A stretch of DNA of 45,715 nt from Actinomycetes bacterium (GCA_029782025.1 JAKOVR010000137.1:1-45715), one strand, 5' to 3'. Shown: positions 31,684 to 40,397, counted from the first letter of the stretch. Made by a program: numbers and translations. The notes: generated from the letters alone by a model not told the origin.

Positions 31684-33207
31684 CTAGGCGATCAGGTCGC
31701 CGTTGAGCGCCGAGTACTGGAGGTGGTTGGCGAAGCCCGAGGTCTCGGGGTTCACGTGCACGTGCTTGACCTGCCGGTAGATGTTGTAGCCGTAGGTGCC
31801 GAGCTCCCGGCCGATGCCCGACTGCTTGTAGCCACCGAAGGGCTTGTCGGGGGAGATCATGTGGTAGTCGTTGATCCACACGGTGCCGGTGCGCATGCGG
31901 GCGGCCACGGCCTGGGCCCGCTCGAGGTTGCTGCTCTGCACGCCGCCGGCCAGGCCGTAGATCGAGTCGTTGGCGATGGCCACGGCCTCGTCGTCGGACT
32001 CGAAGGGGATCACGCACAGGACCGGACCGAAGATCTCCTCCTGGGCGATCTTGGCCGAGTTGGGCACGTTGCTGAAGATGGTGGGCTGGAAGAAGGCCTG
32101 ACGGTCGAGGCCCTCGGCCAGCGCCGCCGGGTAGTCGCCGCCGCACACCGGGTCGCCCACCTCGTCGCGGCCGAGCTTGACGTAGCGCTCGGCCGTCTCG
32201 GCCTGGCTGCGGTCGACCAGCGGGCCGAGATCGGTGGTGAAGTCGAGCTGGTCGCCGATGACGAGCTTGCCCGCCTTCTCCACGAGCATGTTCATGAACT
32301 CGTCGTAGATCTTCTTGTGCACGAGGGCCCGGGTGCCGGACTCGCACACCTGGCCACCGTGGAAGAAGGTGCCCCACAGGACGGCCGACGAGGCCTGGTG
32401 CAGGTCGGCGTCGTCGAGGACGATGTTGGCGCTCTTGCCGCCCAGCTCGAGGGTGACGGGCTTCACCGTGCCCGACGCCAGCTGCATGATGCGGCGGCCG
32501 ACCTCGGTGGAGCCGGTGAAGGCCACCTTGTCGACCATCGGGTTCGAGGCCAGCTCCTCACCGACGGTGCCGCCCGGGCCGCTGAGGACCTGCAGCACGC
32601 CGGGGGGCAGGATGCCGGCTTCGGTGATGAGCTCGGCCAGCTTCAGGGCGGTGATCGAGGTGAGCGACGCCGGCTTGATGACCGACACGTTGCCGGCGGC
32701 GAGGGCCGGGGCGATCTTCCAGCTCAGCATGATGAACGGGAAGTTCCACGGGATGACACCGGTGCACACGCCGAGCGGCTCGTAGAGGGCGTAGTTGTCG
32801 GACTGGGGGAACACCGCCGGCGGCAGCTGGACGCGGTCGGCCTCGGTCTCGGCGCAGGTGGCGAACCACTCGAAGGCGCCGGCGGCACCGGGTACGTCGG
32901 CCAGGCTCGACTTGCGGATGGTGCCGCCGGAGTCGAGCGACTCCAGCTCGGCCAGCACGCCGGCGTTGGCGTTGATCAGCGCGGCGATCTCACGCAGCTT
33001 GCCGGCCCGCTCGGCGCCGCTCATCTTCGGCCAGGGCCCCTCGTCGAAGGCCTTCCGGGCCGCCTTGATCGCCCGCTCGGCGTCTTCCTTGCCGGCCTTG
33101 GGCAGGTCGGCGATCTTCTCGCCCTTCCCCGGGTTGTAGGTGGCGAAGGTGTCGCCGGAAGCGGCTTCGCAGAGCTCACCGTCGATCAGGAGCTTGTAGT
33201 CGGCCAT
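31684..33207 (-). CDS. NAD(P)-dependent aldehyde dehydrogenase
   Basis: A 507-residue ALDH-superfamily enzyme from ATG 33207 (AAGGGGAT 5 nt upstream). Marks are PWNFPFIMLSWKIAPALAAG for the cofactor site, FTGSTEVGRRI, catalytic Glu254 (VTLELGGKSAN) and Cys288 (GGQVCESGTR), EEIFGPVL and the end segment KPFGGYKQSGIGRELG. It oxidises an aldehyde to the acid. Similarity by eye is to the betaine/succinate-semialdehyde type (ALDH8-9-like), so the substrate is not fixed. A palindrome at 33278-33292 upstream may be its operator. A lipoprotein gene follows 33 bp downstream. Confidence 0.92.
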   Translation of the reverse strand: MADYKLLIDGELCEAASGDTFATYNPGKGEKIADLPKAGKEDAERAIKAARKAFDEGPWPKMSGAERAGKLREIAALINANAGVLAELESLDSGGTIRKSSLADVPGAAGAFEWFATCAETEADRVQLPPAVFPQSDNYALYEPLGVCTGVIPWNFPFIMLSWKIAPALAAGNVSVIKPASLTSITALKLAELITEAGILPPGVLQVLSGPGGTVGEELASNPMVDKVAFTGSTEVGRRIMQLASGTVKPVTLELGGKSANIVLDDADLHQASSAVLWGTFFHGGQVCESGTRALVHKKIYDEFMNMLVEKAGKLVIGDQLDFTTDLGPLVDRSQAETAERYVKLGRDEVGDPVCGGDYPAALAEGLDRQAFFQPTIFSNVPNSAKIAQEEIFGPVLCVIPFESDDEAVAIANDSIYGLAGGVQSSNLERAQAVAARMRTGTVWINDYHMISPDKPFGGYKQSGIGRELGTYGYNIYRQVKHVHVNPETSGFANHLQYSALNGDLIA

Positions 33208-33277
33208 GTGGATCCCCCTTGGCTAGGTCCGTTCTGGGCCGCGACGGTAGCCGCGAAATGCGAGACCCACACCAGCC

Positions 33278-33292
33278 CTGACGCCGCGTCAG
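33278..33292. promoter_or_regulatory. Palindromic operator candidate upstream of aldehyde dehydrogenase
   Basis: CTGACGC-C-GCGTCAG has perfect 7-bp arms around one central base. It lies about 71 bp before the ALDH start and about 30 bp upstream of TACCGT (minus strand, 33249-33244), a possible -10. TGACGN-type palindromes are common TetR-family sites; the regulator is not in the window. Confidence 0.5.
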
Positions 33293-33299
33293 ACAAGAC

Positions 33300-33346
33300 C
33301 CTTGGGTGCGTAAGGGCGCGCATAGCGCACCCTTACGCACCCAAGG
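33300..33346. terminator. Long hairpin sharing TGGGTGCG arms with the 1709 palindrome
   Basis: Arms 33300-33316 and 33330-33346 are perfectly complementary (17 bp); after one C-A mismatch, a further GCGC/GCGC stem closes on the loop ATA (33322-33324). It starts 8 nt after the stop of the MBL gene on the minus strand, so it probably ends that transcript. There is no T-run. The outer arm CTTGGGTGCG resembles CGTGGGTGCG of the palindrome at 1709. Confidence 0.8.
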
Positions 33347-33353
33347 CTGCAGG

Positions 33354-34238
33354 TCAGGAGGCGGACCACTTGCCGGCGAGGGTCCTGCCGGTGGCCTTGC
33401 CGTCCTTGGCCAGCTTGAGGAGGTGGGCGTGGACGGTGTGCATGGCGATCGGCCAGCGCTCCTCGGCCACGTCGGCGTAGACGATCGGGACCAGGTCGGC
33501 GATCTTGGCCGGTCCCACCTCGCGCAGGACCGAGAGGATCTGCTCCTCCCGTTCGAGGCGGTGCTGGATGTACCAGTCGATCGTCTCGCCCGGATTCTCG
33601 ATGAGCCGACCGTGGCCCGGGGCGATGGAGCGCAGGCGGAGCTTCTTCAGCTTCTCCAGCGACTCGAGGTACACGGCCATGTCGCCGTCGGGAGGCTTGA
33701 TCACCACCGTGGCGCTCTCGTTGATGTGGTCGCCGGAGAGGAGCATCCGCTCCTCCTCCACGAGGTAGCAGAGGTGGTTCGAGGCGTGGCCGGGGGTGTG
33801 GATGGCCCGCAACCGGAACTCGGTGGAATCGATGATGTGGCCGTCGCCGATCTTGCGGCTGGGCTTGAAGCCGTCCTTGGGGCCGAAGCCGAGGAGCTCG
33901 GCGCCCGTGCGTTCCGCCAGCTTCGCCGCGCCGGTGCCGTGGTCGATGTGGGTGTGCGTGACGGCGATCCAACGGATGCGGTCGCCGCCACAGCCCATGA
34001 TGGCGTCGAGGTGCCGGTCGTCGTCGACGGCGGGGTCGACCACCACCACCTCGTCGATCCCCACGAGGTAGGTGTTGGTGCCGGGTCCGGTGAAGAGGTT
34101 GGGGTTGGGCGCCACGATGCGGCGCACCATCGGCGACAGGGCCCGGGCGACGTAGGGCTCGAGCGGCTCGGGCGGCGGCGCGGCCTGTTCCTCGACCGGC
34201 TCCTCCTTCGTCTTCAGCGTGGCTCGGCTGCGCGCCAT
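33354..34238 (-). CDS. MBL-fold hydrolase (LACTB2-like)
   Basis: A 294-residue protein from ATG 34238, with GAGGAGGG 5 nt upstream and 1 bp after the NUDIX stop. The MBL domain has GPGTNTYLVG, VVVVDPAVDDDRHL, zinc motif THTHIDHGTG (His95, His97, Asp99, His100), IHTPGHASNHLCYLVEEE, LLSGDHI and SIAPGHGRLI. A C-terminal winged-helix-like domain (QHRLEREEQILSVLREVGPA, KWSAS end) matches LACTB2/RNA-processing MBL proteins. LACTB2 relatives cut single-stranded RNA or thioesters; here function is not proven. Likely operon: FxsA, NUDIX and this gene. It has the same general build as the MBL gene at 29786 but different sequence. Confidence 0.83.
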   Translation of the reverse strand: MARSRATLKTKEEPVEEQAAPPPEPLEPYVARALSPMVRRIVAPNPNLFTGPGTNTYLVGIDEVVVVDPAVDDDRHLDAIMGCGGDRIRWIAVTHTHIDHGTGAAKLAERTGAELLGFGPKDGFKPSRKIGDGHIIDSTEFRLRAIHTPGHASNHLCYLVEEERMLLSGDHINESATVVIKPPDGDMAVYLESLEKLKKLRLRSIAPGHGRLIENPGETIDWYIQHRLEREEQILSVLREVGPAKIADLVPIVYADVAEERWPIAMHTVHAHLLKLAKDGKATGRTLAGKWSAS

Positions 34239-34239
34239 G

Positions 34240-35211
34240 TCAGCCCTCCTCGGACCGGATCCCCGGAGCCGCGAGGCGACGCCGGGTGTCGCCCAAGTCT
34301 CCCACGTCCGGTGGGGTCGATGTGGGCGTACGTGTCGCGGAGGGGCCGACCAACCGCTGCATCGGGATCCCGTCGGGCACGTCGGCAGGGATGACGGTGT
34401 CGTAGTCGGGGTCACCGGGCAGGACGATCCGGTAGCCGCCCTGTTCCTCGGCGACGATGCGGGGGAGGATGGCCGGCACCTCGTCGACCGCGGCGGCATG
34501 GGCGAGCAGGTCGGCCGCCGAGTCGAAGCGGCTGAGGGCGACGAGTGACCGCACGGTGGGGAACACCATCTCGTACTCGCCGGCGTCGTGGCGGGCCAAC
34601 GCCTCGGCCGGGGTGATCCAGAGGTTGGCGATCACCTCGCGGTCGTCGTGGAGCGGCTCCTGCGCCTCGGGCGCCGCCGCCACGAAGAAGCGCGTGTCGT
34701 ACCGGCGGGGCATCCCTTCGGGGGTGATCCAGTGGCTGAAGTAGTACATGGTGTCGACGGCCAGCCGGAGCCCCTCGTCCCGGCACACGTCGACCAGTCG
34801 ACGCTCGCCCCGGTCGACCTCGGCCCGGTGGGTGCGGAAGCGGGCCGCCGTGACCTCGTCGTGATCGTCCAGGCGCACGATCCCGTCGCCGTGGCGCCCG
34901 CCGTCGCCGTAGGCCAGGAGCACGCCCGCCTCCTCGAACGACTCGCGGATGGCGGCCACCCAGTAGGCCAGGCCGCCCCGTTCGATCCCGAGTCGCGTCG
35001 ACGCGTCGGTGTCGGTGCGACCGGCGCACACCGCTTCGAGGTCGTCGTGGCGGTCGTGGTCGTCGACGGCACCGCCGGGGAACACGTAGGCCCCACCTAC
35101 GAAGTCCGAGCGCAGGTTGCGCCGGAGCATGAAGACCTCGAGGCCCGGCTCGCCGTCGCGCACGAGCATCACGGTGGCGGCGTCCCGCACCGGCACGGCG
35201 CCGGCGGCCAT
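34240..35211 (-). CDS. NUDIX hydrolase, NUDT19-like
   Basis: A 323-residue protein from ATG 35211. The Nudix box is split: GGAYVFPGGAVDDHDRHDD is separated by about 30 residues from AIRESFEEAGVLLAY, the insert arrangement seen in NUDT19/NUDT7-like CoA pyrophosphatases. The REsfEEaGvL catalytic helix is intact. Members cleave nucleoside diphosphates linked to another group, often CoA esters. The C-terminal third (GYRIVLPGDPDYDTVIPADV) is a family extension. The first gene base overlaps the FxsA stop (TGATG), and the MBL gene follows after 1 bp, so all three form an operon. Confidence 0.82.
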   Translation of the reverse strand: MAAGAVPVRDAATVMLVRDGEPGLEVFMLRRNLRSDFVGGAYVFPGGAVDDHDRHDDLEAVCAGRTDTDASTRLGIERGGLAYWVAAIRESFEEAGVLLAYGDGGRHGDGIVRLDDHDEVTAARFRTHRAEVDRGERRLVDVCRDEGLRLAVDTMYYFSHWITPEGMPRRYDTRFFVAAAPEAQEPLHDDREVIANLWITPAEALARHDAGEYEMVFPTVRSLVALSRFDSAADLLAHAAAVDEVPAILPRIVAEEQGGYRIVLPGDPDYDTVIPADVPDGIPMQRLVGPSATRTPTSTPPDVGDLGDTRRRLAAPGIRSEEG

Positions 35212-35744
35212 CAGCGCGGTCCGAGCTCGGTGTGGGGCGCCGGACCGAAGCCGTAGGGGCCGGTGTCGCGGCCCGTGGTGTCGACGATGTCGGCGTCGAC
35301 GAAGATCCGTTGGGTCCGGCCGCCGAAGGGACCGAAGCCAGCGGAGGCGAACCCGGCCGACGTGCCGCTGACCACGGCCTGCTCGATGCGACCCTGGAAT
35401 CGGCGCACCAGCGCGGCGCGGAAGAGGGCGCGGGTGGGAGGGAGCAGGAGGAGGACGCCGACCACGTCGGTCAGGAAGCCCGGGGTGACCAACAGGGCGC
35501 CGGCCAGCAGCACCAGGCCGCCGTCGATGAGCTCGCGGGTGGGCAGCCGACCTTCCGAGAGGGTGGCGTTCATGCGGCGCAGCACGCCGAGCCCTTCCCG
35601 CTTGCACAGCCACGACCCGAGGACGCCGACGAGGACGAGGAGGGCGATGGTGGGGAGGATTCCGATGTTGGCGCCCACCGTGAGGATCACCGCCAGCTCC
35701 AGGAACGGGAGCACGATGAACAGGAGGAAGAGGGCGAGCGCCAT
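35211..35744 (-). CDS. fxsA: FxsA-family membrane protein
   Basis: A 177-residue protein with two to three hydrophobic helices: LFLLFIVLPFLELAVILTVG, IALLVLVGVLGSWLCKREGL and LLAGALLVTPGFLTDVVGVL. The FxsA signature is clear: P-(F/L)-(L/I)-E near the first helix, and A-x-(L/F)-L-(L/V)-T-P-G-F-x-T-D-x-(V/I)-G. E. coli FxsA modifies phage F-exclusion; the general role in membranes is unknown. The tail is Gly/Arg-rich (GFGPFGGRTQRIFVDADIVD). First gene of the FxsA-NUDIX-MBL operon, divergent from GDP-fucose synthase. Confidence 0.88.
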   Translation of the reverse strand: MALALFLLFIVLPFLELAVILTVGANIGILPTIALLVLVGVLGSWLCKREGLGVLRRMNATLSEGRLPTRELIDGGLVLLAGALLVTPGFLTDVVGVLLLLPPTRALFRAALVRRFQGRIEQAVVSGTSAGFASAGFGPFGGRTQRIFVDADIVDTTGRDTGPYGFGPAPHTELGPR

Positions 35745-35869
35745 CTGCCCAGCCTACCGGTGGGGCCTTCCCGTTCCCCTGCGCCCCACCGGCGCTCCGG
35801 GCGCGGTCGGCGGCCGGGAGTCCGTGCGTGGGGCCGTGGTCCCGAGCCCGGGCCGGACGGGTCCCCCCG

Positions 35870-35875
35870 TATACT
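35870..35875 (+). promoter_or_regulatory. -10 element of GDP-fucose synthase gene
   Basis: TATACT, the best -10 match among the leaderless candidates, ends 7 nt before the ATG at 35883. Transcription should begin at or next to the start codon. No clear -35 is seen about 17 nt upstream. Confidence 0.65.
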
Positions 35876-35882
35876 CGGCGCC

Positions 35883-36905
35883 ATGGCGGCGCCCGACACT
35901 CGATCACGAGAGGCACCGGTCATGGAGATCCCGAAGGACGCACGCGTCTACGTCGCTGGGCACATGGGGCTCGTGGGGTCGGCGATCGTTCGTCACCTCG
36001 AGGCGGAGGGCTACTCGAACCTGCTCACCGCCCGTCGTGACCAGGTCGATCTGCGGGACCAGGCCGCGGTCAACTACTGGTTCAAGGCCAATCGGCCCGA
36101 GTACGTGTTCCTCGTGGCCGGCACCGTGGGTGGGATCATGGCCAACGCCACCCGCCCGGCGGAGTTCCTCTACGACAACATGATGATCCACGCCACCGTG
36201 GTGCACGCGAGCTTCGAGGCGAAGGTGTCCAAGCTCCTCTACCTCGGGAGCTCCTGCATCTACCCGCGAATGGCCGACCAGCCGATCACCGAGAACCAGC
36301 TCCTCACCGGCCCCCTCGAGCCCACCAACGAGGCCTACGCGTTGGCCAAGATCGCCGGCATCAAGCTGTGCGACGCCTACCGGACCCAGTACGGGTGCAA
36401 CTTCGTGTCGGCCATGCCGACCAACCTCTACGGCCCCAACGACAACTTCGATCTCGCCTCCAGCCATGTGCTCCCGGCGCTGATCCGGAAGTTCGACGAC
36501 GCCAAGCGGGCCGGGCAGCGCGAGGTCGAGATCTGGGGGACGGGATCGGCGCGGCGTGAGTTCCTCCACGTCGACGACCTCGCCGACGCCTGCGTGTTCC
36601 TGATGCGCCACTACGAGGAGCCGGGCCCGATCAACGTCGGGACCGGGATCGACCTGCCCATCCGGGATCTGGCCGCGATGGTGCGCGACATCGTCCATCC
36701 GGAGGCCGAGCTCGTCTTCGATCCGTCGAAGCCCGACGGCATGCCCCGCAAGGTGCTCGACGTGGGCCGGATCAACGCCCTCGGCTGGCGGGCCAGCACC
36801 GAGCTCCGGAGCGGGGTGGCGTCGACCTACGACTGGTACCTCGCCCACCGTGACCGCTTCGTGCGCGGCGTGTCAGCCGATCCGGTGGCGACGGCGGCGG
36901 GCTGA
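35883..36905 (+). CDS. fcl: GDP-L-fucose synthase
   Basis: A 340-residue short-chain dehydrogenase (extended type). The NADP(H) loop is YVAGHMGLVGSAIVRHL. YLGSSCIYP and EAYALAKIAG give the catalytic Ser, Tyr and Lys, and PTNLYGPNDNFDLASSHVLP is the substrate segment typical of GDP-L-fucose synthase (WcaG/Fcl). It makes GDP-L-fucose from GDP-4-keto-6-deoxymannose by epimerisation and reduction. No gmd or glycosyltransferase is adjacent, so the pathway is completed elsewhere. I take ATG 35883 because of the TATACT 7 nt upstream; ATG 35922 (MEIPKDARVYV) is the alternative. Confidence 0.9.
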   Translation: MAAPDTRSREAPVMEIPKDARVYVAGHMGLVGSAIVRHLEAEGYSNLLTARRDQVDLRDQAAVNYWFKANRPEYVFLVAGTVGGIMANATRPAEFLYDNMMIHATVVHASFEAKVSKLLYLGSSCIYPRMADQPITENQLLTGPLEPTNEAYALAKIAGIKLCDAYRTQYGCNFVSAMPTNLYGPNDNFDLASSHVLPALIRKFDDAKRAGQREVEIWGTGSARREFLHVDDLADACVFLMRHYEEPGPINVGTGIDLPIRDLAAMVRDIVHPEAELVFDPSKPDGMPRKVLDVGRINALGWRASTELRSGVASTYDWYLAHRDRFVRGVSADPVATAAG

Positions 36906-36999
36906 CGGCGACCGCGGGCTGGGCCGGCCGTTCGTCGGTGCGGCCGGTCGACTGAACCAGAGCGGACCGTCCGGGGCTTGTGCGGGTGGAGGGAGGACC

Positions 37000-37563
37000 G
37001 TGTCCGACAGCATCACTTCGTTCGACGAGTTCTTCGACCGGGAGTACGACCCCGTCGTCCGCAGCCTGACGCTGGTCACGGGCGATCGGGCCCGGGCCGA
37101 AGACGCCGCACAAGAGGCCTTCGCCCGGGCGCTGCGTCGCTGGGATCGGGTCGGCTCCCTCGACCGGCCCGGTGGCTGGGTCGTCATCGTCGCCACCAAC
37201 GTGCTCCGTCGCTGGTTCGCCACAGAGGAGAAGCGCGTCGCCCGCTTCGTGTCGGCGGGGGTCGTCGCCCAACCGGACCGGCCCGCCGGCGGCGCGTCGC
37301 CCGACCCCGGTTCGGCGGTCGTGCTCGCCGCCACGCTCCGGGATGCGTTGTCCGCCCTCCCGCCGCGCCAGCGGGCGACCGTGGTGCTGCGGTACCTGTG
37401 TGACCTGTCCACCGACGAGGTGGCCGAGGCGCTCGGGTGCGCGCCGGGCACGGTGAAGTCGGCGCTCCACGCCGCGCTGGCGGCGCTGCGGGTGGAGCTG
37501 ACCGACCCTGAGGATCCGGTCGCTCCGCAGGGGCGACCGAGCCGGCACGAGGAGGTGCGGTGA
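37000..37563 (+). CDS. ECF-type RNA polymerase sigma factor
   Basis: A 187-residue protein from GTG 37000 with GGAGGGAGGACC immediately upstream. Sigma region 2 is EFFDREYDPVVRSLTLVTGD to AEDAAQEAFARALRRWDRV; region 4 is ALPPRQRATVVLRYLCDLST then VAEALGCAPGTVKSALHAAL. It belongs to the SigE/SigM-like ECF group (Sigma70_r2 and r4_2) and directs RNA polymerase to stress promoters. Its stop overlaps the start of the next gene, a membrane protein with cytoplasmic N-terminus, the classic sigma/anti-sigma arrangement. Confidence 0.9.
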   Translation: MSDSITSFDEFFDREYDPVVRSLTLVTGDRARAEDAAQEAFARALRRWDRVGSLDRPGGWVVIVATNVLRRWFATEEKRVARFVSAGVVAQPDRPAGGASPDPGSAVVLAATLRDALSALPPRQRATVVLRYLCDLSTDEVAEALGCAPGTVKSALHAALAALRVELTDPEDPVAPQGRPSRHEEVR

Positions 37564-38807
37564 TGGCGATCGACGAGCAGACCCTTCGTGACCGACTGGC
37601 GGCGCTGCGTGACGCCGAGCCGGCCGCCGACCCTGCTGCGGCTCGCGCCGCCGTGCACCGGCGGGCGCAGGCGTCGGGGCAGCGTCAGCTGGCGGCGGTC
37701 GCTGCCGCGGTCGTGGTGCTCCTCGGCGCCGTGGTGGCGGCGGCCACCGTGGCCCGACGAGGCGACGACCGACAGGGCGTGACCCATTCCGGCCCCCAGG
37801 AGCTCCCTCGCCTCGTTCCCACGTCGGATCAGTTCGTCATCCGGTCGTTCACCCCGATCGACGACGACCCGGTCCTGCAGCCGATGCCGGGGATGGACGG
37901 CGAGATCGTGGTGTACAGCGCGGCGGGGGCCGATCTCGGTGCCGAGCCCACGGTGGCCGCGATCGTGGTCCGGAGCGAGGGCCCGAACACGATGACGGAG
38001 GGGGAGGTCGAGCCGTGGGTCGGTGACCTTCGGGTCACGGGTCGGAACCTCGCCCGCAACCACGTCGTGTCGGTGGCCGGGCGCGGCGTCGGCGACGACG
38101 AACTGGTGCGTCTGCTCGACACGGTGCAGGTGTCGCCGGACGGCCTGCACATCGCGGCGTTCAGCCCGCCGGCGGGCATGACGAAGGCCACCACCTTCCG
38201 TGCCCTGCACCTCGGCGCTCGCCTCCTCACGAGCGGCACCCCGACCAACGGCTACGAGGTGCTCCTCGAGGCAGGGGGGTCGTCCGGCGCCAATGGCTCG
38301 GCCATGCTGTCGGTGCAGGGTGGGCTGCCCGAAGCCGCGGCGTTCCTGCGTTGGCAGTTCGGGCTCCGCCTCTCGGGGACGGTTCGGGGGCATCCGTCCT
38401 ACGCCGGCTCGTTGCCCTCCCCGGTCTTCCTGGGGGGACCGAATCGGCCGCCGAGCGGGGGCACGGAAGGCACCGCGGCCGGCTCCGTTCCCGGCAACCC
38501 CACCACCGTCGTGGAGCCGCAGTCGTCAGCCACCTCGCCGGTGCTCGTCTGGGAGGAGGGGCCGGGCACGGTGCTCTGGCTGGAGGGCTCGGTCGGGCTC
38601 CCGTCCGACGACCTGCGTCGGCTGGCCGACTCCTTCCAGGACGGCTCGGACGCCACGTGGTCCAGCGTCGTGGCCGTCACCACCACGCTCCCGCCGCCGC
38701 CCGAAGGCTGCAGCCGCAACCGGGGCACGATGGTCTGCCGCTTCACGTCGGTCGGTTCCGCGGTGCCGGTGACGGGGGCGGTCGGTCCGCCAGCCACGAA
38801 GGGCTGA
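37563..38807 (+). CDS. Membrane protein, probable anti-sigma partner
   Basis: A 414-residue protein read from ATG 37563 (GAGGAGG about 10 nt upstream; GTG 37560 is also in frame). A short helical cytoplasmic part (residues about 1-42; EQTLRDRLAALRDAEPAADP) is followed by one membrane helix (LAAVAAAVVVLLGAVVAAAT) and a long extracytoplasmic domain, with Cys only near the end (GCSRNRGTMVCRF). No ZAS (H-x3-C-x2-C) motif is present, so it is not a zinc anti-sigma factor; assignment rests on overlap with the ECF sigma gene and topology. The outer domain is not recognised and may sense an envelope signal. Confidence 0.6.
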   Translation: MAIDEQTLRDRLAALRDAEPAADPAAARAAVHRRAQASGQRQLAAVAAAVVVLLGAVVAAATVARRGDDRQGVTHSGPQELPRLVPTSDQFVIRSFTPIDDDPVLQPMPGMDGEIVVYSAAGADLGAEPTVAAIVVRSEGPNTMTEGEVEPWVGDLRVTGRNLARNHVVSVAGRGVGDDELVRLLDTVQVSPDGLHIAAFSPPAGMTKATTFRALHLGARLLTSGTPTNGYEVLLEAGGSSGANGSAMLSVQGGLPEAAAFLRWQFGLRLSGTVRGHPSYAGSLPSPVFLGGPNRPPSGGTEGTAAGSVPGNPTTVVEPQSSATSPVLVWEEGPGTVLWLEGSVGLPSDDLRRLADSFQDGSDATWSSVVAVTTTLPPPPEGCSRNRGTMVCRFTSVGSAVPVTGAVGPPATKG

Positions 38808-40367
38808 TCAGGCCGTGCGGGCCAGCAGGTCCGGCACCGGCCGGGGCGGGCGGTCACCCACGTAGCGGGCGTCGGGCCGGATGATCTTCGGATCCTGGGC
38901 CTGCTCCAGCACGTGGGCGGTCCACCCGATGGCCCGGCTGCAGGCGAAGGCCGGGGTGAACAGCGCCTGGGGCAGACCGCAGAGGTCCATCACGATGCCG
39001 GCGTAGTACTCGACGTTGGCCCGCAGGCTGCGTCCGGGGCGGTGCTCGTCGAGCACGGCCACCACCCGCTGCTCCACCTCCCGGGCCCGGGCCACCCGGG
39101 CCGCGTCCTCGGCGCGGCGTCGGCCGAGCCGCTCGGCCACGTCGGCCAGGAGCACCGACCGCGGGTCCTCCGTGCGATACACGCGGTGCCCGAAGCCCAT
39201 GATGCGCTCGCCGGTGGCGAGGTGGGCTCGCACGACGGCCTCGGCGTTGGTCGGATCGCCGATCTCGTCGAGCAGGTCGAGGGCCCGGCTCGGGGCGCCG
39301 CCGTGCAGTGGCCCCGACAGCGCCCCGACCGCGGCGACGAGGCAGGCGGCCATGTCGGCGCCGGTCGAGGCCACGACCCGGGCGGTGAAGGTGGAGGCGT
39401 TGAACCCGTGGTCGACGGTCGTGATGAGGTACGCCTCGAGGGCGGCTGCGGCGTCGGGATCCGGCTCGTCGCCGTGGATCATCCAGAGCAGGTTGGCGGC
39501 GGGAGCGAGGTCGTCGCGGGGTTCGATGGGTTGCCGGCCTTCGGTCAGCCGGTGCAGCGCGGCGACGATGGTCGGGAGCACGGCGACGAGGCGCAGGGCG
39601 TCGGCTCGGCGTTGGGCCGGCGGGGCGTCGAGGAGGGGGGCCATCGCCCAGGACGCGCCGGCGACGGACAGGGCGGATCGGACGCCGTCGAGGATGCTCC
39701 CGTGGCCGGCCAGGTCAGGGAGGGTCGCCAGCACCGGTGGGGGCAGCGCCCGCAGGGCCCGCACCTCGAGGCGGAACGACCGGGCCTCGGCCGCGTCGGC
39801 CGGGAGCGAGCCGTCCACCATCAGGCGCCACACGTCCTCGAGCCCCACCCGCCGGGCCAGGTCCACGGCCGAGTACTGGCGGTAGTGGTAGAAGCCCTCG
39901 TCGCCCCGGACGTGGCCCACCGTCGTGTCGGTCACCACCACGCCGGCCAGCCCTCGGGGGACGTCGGCCGGGCCGATGCTCGCCACCCGGGCGAGGTCGC
40001 GGAGCGACACGATGCCGACCAGGCGGTCGCCCCCGGCTCCGCCCTCGACCACGGGCATGTGGCGGTAGCCCCGCTCCCGCATCCGGACCAGCGCCGTGGC
40101 GGCGGAGGCGTCGGCGTCGAGGCAGTCGGCGGGGCTGGTCATCACGTCGCCGGTCGTCACATCGCCGGCGGTCAAGGCTCGCCCCGTCCCCTCGGCCTGC
40201 TGGCGCAGGGCGTCCCGTTCGGTGACGATGCCGAGCACCCGTCCGTGCTCGGTCACCACCACCGAACCGACCCGGTGCTCGTGCATGCGCCGCACCGCGG
40301 CGGCGAAGGGTTCGTCAGGGCCGGCTTCCACCACCGGCGTGGTCATCAATGTCCGTATCGCTGTCAT
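38808..40367 (-). CDS. Citrate synthase with N-terminal CBS pair
   Basis: A 519-residue protein from ATG 40367. Residues about 5-130 form two CBS modules (MTTPVVEAGPDEPFAAAVRR, VGSVVVTEHGRVLGIVTERD; then VMTSPADCLD to GDRLVGIVSLRDL), which usually bind adenine nucleotides. A citrate synthase domain (about 135-519) follows with HGFNASTFTAR, GPLHGGAPSRAL (His355), GFGHRVYRTEDPR (His394) and NVEYYAGIVMD (Glu453). Glu occupies the place of the usual catalytic Asp (NVD). It should condense acetyl- or propionyl-CoA with oxaloacetate, with activity tuned by ATP/AMP. It is divergent from a second citrate synthase with a helix-turn-helix, 54 bp between starts. The fusion is uncommon in my knowledge. 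Confidence 0.88.
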   Translation of the reverse strand: MTAIRTLMTTPVVEAGPDEPFAAAVRRMHEHRVGSVVVTEHGRVLGIVTERDALRQQAEGTGRALTAGDVTTGDVMTSPADCLDADASAATALVRMRERGYRHMPVVEGGAGGDRLVGIVSLRDLARVASIGPADVPRGLAGVVVTDTTVGHVRGDEGFYHYRQYSAVDLARRVGLEDVWRLMVDGSLPADAAEARSFRLEVRALRALPPPVLATLPDLAGHGSILDGVRSALSVAGASWAMAPLLDAPPAQRRADALRLVAVLPTIVAALHRLTEGRQPIEPRDDLAPAANLLWMIHGDEPDPDAAAALEAYLITTVDHGFNASTFTARVVASTGADMAACLVAAVGALSGPLHGGAPSRALDLLDEIGDPTNAEAVVRAHLATGERIMGFGHRVYRTEDPRSVLLADVAERLGRRRAEDAARVARAREVEQRVVAVLDEHRPGRSLRANVEYYAGIVMDLCGLPQALFTPAFACSRAIGWTAHVLEQAQDPKIIRPDARYVGDRPPRPVPDLLARTA

Positions 40368-40397
40368 GCTCCGACTGTCCGTCCGGCCTCGCGACCA

